Below are positions 57,140 to 64,000 of a DNA stretch of 64,000 nt, piece by piece. A program made the position numbers and the translations under genes. Where the stretch lies: positions 11,672,125 through 11,736,124 of the forward strand of contig NC_079475.1 in assembly GCF_026230105.1 (NCBI RefSeq), written 5' to 3'. Each line of letters starts with the position of its first letter. Positions within the stretch are counted from its first letter, which is position 1. This DNA comes from Diorhabda sublineata. Taxonomy: Eukaryota > Arthropoda > Insecta > Coleoptera > Chrysomelidae. Below the pieces are notes generated by a model. It searched no databases. It saw only the letters and a list, made by a program, of their open reading frames with translations, and was not told the origin of the DNA.

Positions 57140-57705
57140 ACTTTGCCGTTTGTCACGTGATAGGTTTGTTCTCAAAGATGAGCAACGTTTTGGTCGGCCT
57201 ACTGATAATGACCAAATTAAAATCATATTAAGAGGATAATTCGAGATGCTGCGAAGAAACTACATGTCTTGAGCTATTTAAGAAGCTTCATATTTGGGTA
57301 TCTAACGAATTGAAAAAAAAAATTCATTTAACACAAAGAGTCAACATTTGCCATATAAACGAAATAGCACCAACATTTTCTTGAAAAGAATCATAAGTGG
57401 TCGTAGAAAATAGTAGAACCAGCCCAAACCACATTGAAAGCTGAAACATCGCAAAAAAATCTCAAGCTCTCATTTTGGCGGGATTTTTTGAACTGATTCG
57501 AAAGAACCAAACGATCAATTCTGATATTAGGTATAAAATGTTTTGGAATCAACCAAAAAAAAAAAACATTATAGCTTGGCTTTTGTGGCATGTACAAACG
57601 GAATTTCACATACTCTCCCACCATGTTCTAGAAAAGCTAGATAAAATAAGCCTAAAAATGCTTTCATTTCCACTGTATATGATGGTAAAGTATATGTCTC
57701 TATAG
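57140..57705 (+). pseudogene. mariner transposase remnant
   Basis: The plus strand in shifting frames gives LKDEQRFGRPTDNDQIKII (linker) and LHIWVSNEL. RVNICHINEIAPTF follows, then RTSPNHIES and NIAKKSQAL. FELIRKNQTINSDIRYKMFW from the catalytic core corresponds to the 'YELLPxxxTINSDxYxxQL' segment. The first catalytic Asp box is not recognisable, and the second and third are lost. It is a different mariner subfamily from the copies at 29.7 and 35.3 kb. No terminal repeat was identified. Confidence 0.65.
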
Positions 57706-59199
57706 AAGTTTGCAGTTTTACGTATATACAAATCTGTATATTGTTCTAAAACATTATGCCATCAAAAAAAAAGTTCCAAGAGTCATTTGGAATTACTGCA
57801 GTCTTTGCATATACCAGGTACTAATACTAATACCGTACTCTTTTGGTACGGATATTATGTTATTATCTTCAAGAATTTCATATGTTTCTGGCCTCTTCCT
57901 CACTATCGGAACTAGAATGGTGATCTGATTCACCCAACGATTTCATCGAAAACAGCGATATATTCGCCATCAGTCGGGACAGTTTATATAGATCGTTGAG
58001 GCGCTGATTATCTCTTTCATAGGCATCCATCATATCCAAAACTAAAACGATGCAGAATTTACCAATACCTTATCTTCGAAATTGAAATTATCTACATAAC
58101 TTCAAAGTATTTATATATAAATGCTGAATATCCAATTCCTATCACAAACTGAATGCGAATGGGAAAAACACCCACAATCGGAGAAACTTTTGGGGGAAGT
58201 ACAGATCATTTAAAGGAAAGCACATGGAACTTCTGCATAGAGGGCGTTCATAATTTTGATATAAATTACACATTTAGACGGGTGAGACCTATAAGGACAA
58301 ATACGGTTATAACTTCTTGAGTTTAAAAAAAAAATACTTTATACTATGGGTATGAAAGATACAAGAGATATCATCAGCTTTGTTAATTGAAACAAATAAA
58401 TGCTATATCGTTGTTTCTTTTTGGGTATGGACTGAGAAACCTCATCCGTGTAAAGAAAATCATGTTATTTGGAAATGAATAGCTTCATTGAATGTATGCC
58501 GAATTGATTATTTACGTTGAAGTTTTAATCACAATATACCCCAAAAATAGTAGAACTCTATACCTATTCTACAGTGATTTGTCTTTTAGCTTAATTTTAT
58601 TAATTTCGAATAATTTTTTTCCGTAGCCTTGATCGGAGTACTTATTTATTTGTAGAATTCAGTAATTGATTCTGTATACTAGAAAAGAAAATTGTTTCTA
58701 ATATAATTGGTATTTATTACAATCCATTACGGTTATTTTCTTACTTTTTTTTCATATAAAAAATAAGGATATAGTAAATTACTATGCTACCTCCTTGGCT
58801 GCTCCCGGGCCGTATATCTCATTATTATGATTATTTTCTCAGTCACAAATAGCACATTACGAAGCAACAGACTATATCATTCGCATTCACTAAATCAGTT
58901 TCAGATATTCAATAATATGGACGCTAATATCAGTACCGGACCGAGAACAAATATATGGGAAAATAAAAAATACTTATGAAATGTACACAAGCGGAAATCG
59001 GGGGTGCATCGAGACAGATTGTTTCAAATAAATCGATTAATCCGTAATTTAATCATTAGAAAAACTAAAAAATATCTACAGTAAAGAAATATTATTTTTA
59101 ATAATAAGTTTTAAAGTAATTCATAATTATAAAGAACTAATTAATTGGAAATTTTTTTCCTAGTTCAGTTATAGGGCTCAAAATTATATAAAAACGGCC
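57706..59199. other. intergenic, no recognised gene
   Basis: No motif recognised. Confidence 0.45.
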
Positions 59200-60148
59200 T
59201 CATCGTCATAAATATCAACCTTCAGTTGATTCAGGATAGAAGTCTAGATAATATAAACAATCAACATCCTCTTCATTATCTGAATGTGATGAATAAGATT
59301 GTTTTTTGAATTTAGATATTTACTTTATCTCTGTTCTCTTCAACAACGCGATCATCTTTAGCTTTTCTCTTCTAAATATGGTGATAAACTGATAATTACT
59401 GTGTTTCCTTTTCTTTTGGACGCTTGTTCTGTTCAACTTTCGGAATATAAGTATATGTATAAGATGTACTACATCTTTCATCTAAGAACATTGTTGTAGA
59501 TTGGACGATCCATCGCTCGTCACTCTTGCATAAACCTCTTTAGTGAATTGGAGTTCTTTGTCAGCAGGTTGATCTTGATCAACTTACTTAATGTTTATTG
59601 TAGTAAATAAAGTATTATAATCCAATATTAGATCTCATTCGAACTTCCTTCTTATTGTGAACGCTAATAGGTCTCATTAAAGCAGCGTCTAAGTGTTAAA
59701 TGCAGCTAAAAGCAGTGGGGTGGAAAGCATACTTAAATCTATTATCTTGAGCAAGATCAATTTTCTTTGTGTGCGTCGAATTACCGTCAAAAAGTAATAA
59801 ATTGGACGAGTCCTATGTAGATTTTTAAAAAATTTTTGAATCAGGCTAAAAAAATTTCCAGTTTAACTAACTTCAACCCATTGTTCAGGTGGAAGACTCA
59901 GTTCTAGCTCTTGCTGCTATCAAGTTGTCCCTTTTGTGGTTTTTTTGTGAGGAATATTTCTAGTTGCTAATCGACCTATTTATCTTAATTATCCAGCTTT
60001 TTTATCTGCGTTTTCTCGTATTTTCTTGACTTATCAACCAAATGTTGATTTTGGTGCATTGAATTGAAACGACCATCAATATTGCCTGCTCCGTAGCATC
60101 GAGGAACCCTTTCTGCCGATTTGTTGTTTTAATATAATTATGCACCAT
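59200..60148 (-). pseudogene. pogo-like transposase remnant
   Basis: The minus-strand ATG at 60148 starts MVHNYIKTTNRQKGFLDATE, like the CENP-B-type helix-turn-helix start of pogo/Tigger transposases ('MVRxYxRKTxRxxW'). The middle is deleted. WVEVSKTGNFF near 59880 and SSNLLLFDGNSTHTKKIDLA near 59770 follow, with the catalytic 'LLLDGHxSH' box (His changed to Asn). YAFHPTAFSCI and HLDAALMRP near 59700 match 'LPPHxxHxLQPLDxxxMxP'. The Lys-rich tail IYIPKVEQNKRPKEKET near 59430 fits the C-terminus. Frames shift at each step. The motif order supports pogo, although each block is decayed. Confidence 0.6.
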
Positions 60149-60786
60149 CTGAAATAGACAATAGTCAAAACAGAAGAAGAGCAGAAAGATACCTCGAGAC
60201 AGAATGAGATTCAGCCACAGCACTAGGATTCATCCAAACGAACATTTGTGAGGTTATGCGGTGCTATTTTTTGACTACGTGATTATGATTCAAGGCGGCA
60301 ATAATAGTTCTTTATACCATCCAATCCAATCAATCATTATACAATACAATTATTAGAATATTACTTATCTTGATTTTAGAAATTGATAAAATGTGAGTAC
60401 ATAACATACTGAACATACTGAATACAAATCGAGGATGACTGAGCCAAGCAATTAGTCATTACAAGGTAAATGTTCTCACTCAGTGTCGTTGTTAAAAGAA
60501 AAGAAATGAAAGACATTATAGACATATATAACTCAAATATTTCTTTCACTGAAAACAAACGCCGATTGGATTTCAATATTATTGTTCTTATTGAAATGTT
60601 CTTAATTTAAAAAAATGTGATTTTCATGTAAGGATAATTAGGACTTGATACAAAAAATTCGAAAATAATAGATGACGTGAAAATAATGCTGCGACAAAAA
60701 AATCTCATATTTTCGATGAATAATCACAATTTATGATAATTTTCGTCAGCATATCTCTTTATGGTAAACGGTTCTAGAAATTTACA
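60149..60786. other. intergenic, no recognised gene
   Basis: No motif recognised. Confidence 0.45.
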
Positions 60787-61343
60787 TACGAGGTCTGGCG
60801 ACGCTGAGGTATCAATTTCAAATTTCTCTTTAAATTGAAAAAAAATTTCGACTGAGTACTATAAATTGCTGCAAGAGGCCTATGGGGACAATTCTCTATT
60901 TATTGCGCGTGTTTTTTAGTGGTGTAAGCGCTTTACTGAGGTCACTGAAGATGACCAGCGCCCAGGTGGTCGTGTGACTGTTTCAACATCGAAAACAGTG
61001 ACCAAAATCGACCAAATTGTGCGTGCAGATCATCGAATGAGCATCTGCCGATAAAGAAACGGTTTAGAAAAATTTTACATGAGGAATTACACATGACGAA
61101 GTTGGTGCCAAAAAAACTGACACCGTACCAAAAGCTCCTGCGTGAATGGATCTGCTCAGATTTCCTTGAAAGGTTAGAAACGTTAGAAAAAGATCTGCTT
61201 TGAAAGGGACTCGATTTGAGTCGATGGAAGCGGTAAAGCAAAAAACGACAGAGCTTCTAAAGGTTCGATCAAGGGAAAAACGTATGGAAAGGTGTGTGGC
61301 GAGAGGAAGGGAGTATATTAAAGGGGAATACCCAGACCTCGTA
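60787..61343 (+). mobile_element. 553 bp mariner deletion derivative with intact ends
   Basis: CGAGGTCTGG at 60789-60798 and its exact complement CCAGACCTCG at 61332-61341 are the terminal repeats. TA flanks on both sides (60787-60788, 61342-61343) are the target duplication. Inside, the 5' end encodes mariner N-terminal pieces (near 60915 a TEDDQRPGG-like block, then TVTKIDQIVRADHR near 60990). The 3' end encodes TRFESMEAVKQKTTELLK at about 61211 and RMERCVARGREYIKGEYP, ending just inside the terminal repeat. The whole catalytic core is deleted. It has the structure of a MITE founder from a still recognisable mariner. Confidence 0.8.
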
Positions 61344-61979
61344 TCTCCCAAGCCATAAATTTGATAGAGTTACAAAAATAGTTCCTTTTTGTTGAAAAAT
61401 TGGAAAAATTTCCGAATTTTTGGCATCAAGTCCCGGAACACCCTATAAAGTTACATTATAAATTTTTGAACTATTTTTTTTGTCAGTGCTAATTCGGTGA
61501 CAGACCAACAGACATTTTAGAAAGCTTCTACTAATTTATTGATGTTTTATTGAATATAGTCGAAGAAATTAATAATTCCTCGGAATTTAATTACCGCTTT
61601 TCGAATTAACAGTAGTTTTCGCAATAATAATTTCGACGGTCAATGCACCTGATTTAATTGGCAACTCAATAATGTTTTATTTATAAAACCTGACGAGATT
61701 ATTTTATATACCTAGTTAATTTTCAAAAATATACTGAGAGAAATAATATCGAAACAATATAGGAATTCACTTGTTTCAGAACTGGATTTATAATAACAAG
61801 AAGTGGTAATTCTTGTATTGGAAATGATCCTGATGGCACAAAAAAGATCATAACCGAAGAGAAATAGCGCGTCATAAGTCTTTCAGCGACCAGTCACCAG
61901 CATATTCACATCACTCTTTTACTCTGAAGGGCATTTCTTATTTTACCGCTTTTTATTTAACACCGAGAATGTACACTTT
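61344..61979. other. intergenic, no recognised gene
   Basis: No motif recognised. Confidence 0.45.
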
Positions 61980-62810
61980 TACTGGAAGTCGACAATGGAA
62001 GAGAAATATTTATTAAAACAAATAGTTTTTATTGCAGTTTATACCGGATGGATTCGCTGTTACTAAAAATGGATGAGGCAACAACCGATTGATGTACATC
62101 CAAAACATGTAATTTGAAAGTATCAACCGCTTCTTCAGGTGTAGAAAAACGTTGTTTTCGTAATTTATTTTTAATCTAGGTGAATAAGTAGAAACCATTG
62201 GGTGCCAAACAAGATCCGTATGGCGTATAAACTATCAATTCGAAGTTTTCACTGTTTAAAAACGTTTCTGTTTGAACTGATGTGTGAGATCTCGCATTCG
62301 TCTCCTGCGATAAGCTTCCCTGATTTTTTCGCACACTTTTGGCAAAAAAATGCTGGTGTATCATGCATAAATCACCGTTATACGTTGCTCTAATGGAACG
62401 CTGGAAACATGTTCAGTTCTTAAGTATGATTCGACACCTGTCACCAATAGACACGAGCTTTTTTTACGATTATCAAATTTTGCAGTATGAAACAAATCTT
62501 TTTGACAGCCAAATTTTGATGCTATATTGAATATATAGGAGTAAAGCGAATCCTCAAGTATACCACAATCTCACATTACTTTATCACAACAACCGATTTT
62601 GGAAGATCTTTACGAAATTCATTCAGTAGCGAAGTGCGACCAGTTTCATTTTCCGACTAAGATAAATGTTTCAAGTGTCTGTAAACAACTCAAATAATAC
62701 AACATTTTCCGAGAACGTTCACTATTAAAGATGTCAAACTTCATGATGGCAATGTGAGATTTGACATATTCATATCAGTGCTGCTATTTTCAAAAAATTA
62801 ATTGGAAGCT
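61980..62810 (-). pseudogene. mariner transposase remnant with 5' leader
   Basis: Minus strand. The leader near 62760-62660 shares TATTTGAGTTGTTTACAG with 14540-14760. Coding pieces follow: GRTSLLNEFRKDLPKSVVV at about 62630, LAVKKICFILQNLIIVKKAR near 62500, and ETNARSHTSVQTETFLNS near 62300 (a decayed second-Asp box, normally HDNAxxHTSxQT). YTPYGSCLAPNGFYLFT (third-Asp region) is next, then KNKLRKQRFSTPEEAVDTF and KLHVLDVHQSV near 62110. About 250 codons are missing between helix-turn-helix and core. It belongs to the mariner group with the C-terminal 'FSSPEEAVDAFKxHVLE' segment. Confidence 0.75.
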
Positions 62811-62944
62811 ATCGTATCGTAATTTTTAAGCATATTCTCAATGAATATTTGCAGAAAGAAATAAATATGAAAAGATGAGTTTTTCGAGCTAAAGAAAATA
62901 TTTTATTGTATATATTAGACTCTAGTTTGTATACATTGTCATAA

Positions 62945-63290
62945 TTTTTCATAAGACAGATTTGCGTCCTTGGCATGCACATCACTATGGCCATCTCTAT
63001 ACTTTCTACACCATTAATGCACAAACGACTCATTCTCCGATGGATTTCTGCAGCATTATGGCCTTCAGCCTGAAGAAAACGAATCACATTTAGCAATTCA
63101 CACTTGGTGGGAGCATCAATAATAGCGGACATGTTTACGTGTATATAGCACAACGCCGACTGACGCGAGAATGTTAAAAATGGCGGAGTGTGTAGTGAGA
63201 GAGCTTCTCAATCGTCTACAACGCATGCTTGCTATATTTTGTCCGTGTAGCGTCTACACTGAGTGATCGGAGGTTGAAAAAAAACTGTCC
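62945..63290 (-). pseudogene. mariner 5' end, same family as 37497-37790
   Basis: Minus strand. The leader from 63290 shares CAGTGTAGACGCTACACGG and the AGAGAGCTTCTCAATCG-type block with the leader at 37505-37605. The transposase then begins MSAIIDAPTKCELLNVIRFL and QAEGHNAAEIHRRMSRLC, a mariner helix-turn-helix, from 63133. It decays after about 45 codons at 62980. The rest is absent; the neighbouring remnant at 61980-62810 is a different subfamily. Confidence 0.7.
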
Positions 63291-64000
63291 TCGTATAAAT
63301 CGTTATTAAATATATTTATTTTCTAAATTTATCAGGTGGAATTCTAAATTTTGTTACATATGTTTTTCAAGTTCTATTTTCGTATATTCCTGATGTATAC
63401 TTTATTAATATTCCCCTCACTATAATATCCGCTCTTTCTTATCTGAATATCGTTCGATATAACAAATTATAACAAGAACTGAATGCTTTATCTCTTAAAT
63501 CGTTCGGTTTCCATTCACCTGTAAAACCCGCTTCTCGAATTTACAATCATGTATCGGAATGCATTGTGGCGGGGGCGCCTCTAATGAGGAATGTCCACTT
63601 TGGGGCCCTAGACTTCTCGTTTATTGTTATAACATTTTTTCCGCTGTGTGGGAGACACACACAAAGTCTTCCGAAGTGTCCGACCGCTGAGTTATGCACC
63701 TGAGAAATAATAAATTAGTATTCTAGTCGGTTTACCAGTCGATGTAGTGAGGAAGGTTTCTTTTTATTTTCTTATCTTGTGAGTGAAGCCGATGCCCTAA
63801 CTTTTGTTTGGCACTAGACGATTATAAGGTGGTCAAATCTTTACATTGGAAATATTGATTTTTGACAATACAAAATCTACTTTTAAATCAAATGAATTCA
63901 TTCAAACGTACAATATTGAACATTCGCAGCAGAAAAATAGAAATTTTCCAAAAATTAAGAAATTCTCAAAAACAATCGTCAATCTAGATCCGTCCTGGAA
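63291..64000. other. intergenic, with a GC-richer patch
   Basis: AT-rich at both sides, with a more GC-rich patch at about 63540-63700 (runs such as GTGGCGGGGGCGCC and GGGGCCCTAG). No domain or repeat was recognised. Confidence 0.35.

Noticed and set aside
1..64000. tRNA and rRNA genes
   Set aside because: No A/B-box pair with a foldable cloverleaf and no rRNA-like sequence was seen on reading both strands; a covariance-model scan would be decisive.

Overview
The window looks like repeat-rich nuclear DNA of an arthropod, most likely an insect. It is strongly AT-rich. Nearly every recognisable protein-coding signal belongs to a transposable element of a type common in insect genomes: several mariner/Tc1 subfamilies, pogo, a THAP/Harbinger-like element, a Crypton-like tyrosine recombinase, a Helitron, and R1-like, RTE-like and Jockey/I-like LINEs. 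I see no prokaryotic operon structure, no CRISPR array, no tRNA or rRNA, and no host gene that I can name. The insect order cannot be decided from the sequence.

Region by region. 1-6.4 kb: a LINE fragment at the left edge, a 1.4 kb imperfect palindrome (1352-2748), a less AT-rich 300 bp patch and one copy of a dispersed repeat. 6.4-10.1 kb: an R1-like LINE remnant, a 5'-truncated RTE-like LINE with an 11 bp target-site duplication and a (TA)n tail, and a mariner remnant. 10.7-11.2 kb: one small orphan ORF with a poly(A) signal. 12.2-16.4 kb: three copies of one interspersed repeat, two of them inverted, plus a mariner 5' fragment and a LINE RNase H remnant. 17.7-18.4 kb: an internally deleted Crypton-like element. 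18.8-20.8 kb: a structurally complete 2.0 kb Tc1/mariner-superfamily element with 395 bp terminal inverted repeats that are about 98% identical, which is the freshest insertion in the window. 21-32.7 kb: Tc1, LINE, Helitron and mariner remnants, then a THAP/DDE_4 element. 32.9-34.1 kb: a 14-bp-unit minisatellite followed directly by a MITE. 35-43 kb: mariner and LINE remnants. 43.3-44.5 kb: a second palindrome. 45-57.7 kb: RTE-like and other LINE fragments, an internally deleted mariner, a tandem 250 bp duplication and another mariner. 59-63.3 kb: a pogo-like remnant and three mariner remnants, one of them a 553 bp deletion derivative with intact ends.

The elements do not form a pathway. The window is a nested, mostly decayed transposon landscape in intergenic or intronic DNA. 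The 313-residue transposase at 18.8-20.8 kb is the longest open frame, and even this gene carries an upstream frameshift and a stop. The best candidates for something less ordinary are the long-TIR element, the Crypton deletion derivative, the large palindromes, the higher-order minisatellite and the unassigned small ORF at 10.75 kb. All family assignments rest on reading motifs by eye, without a database search.
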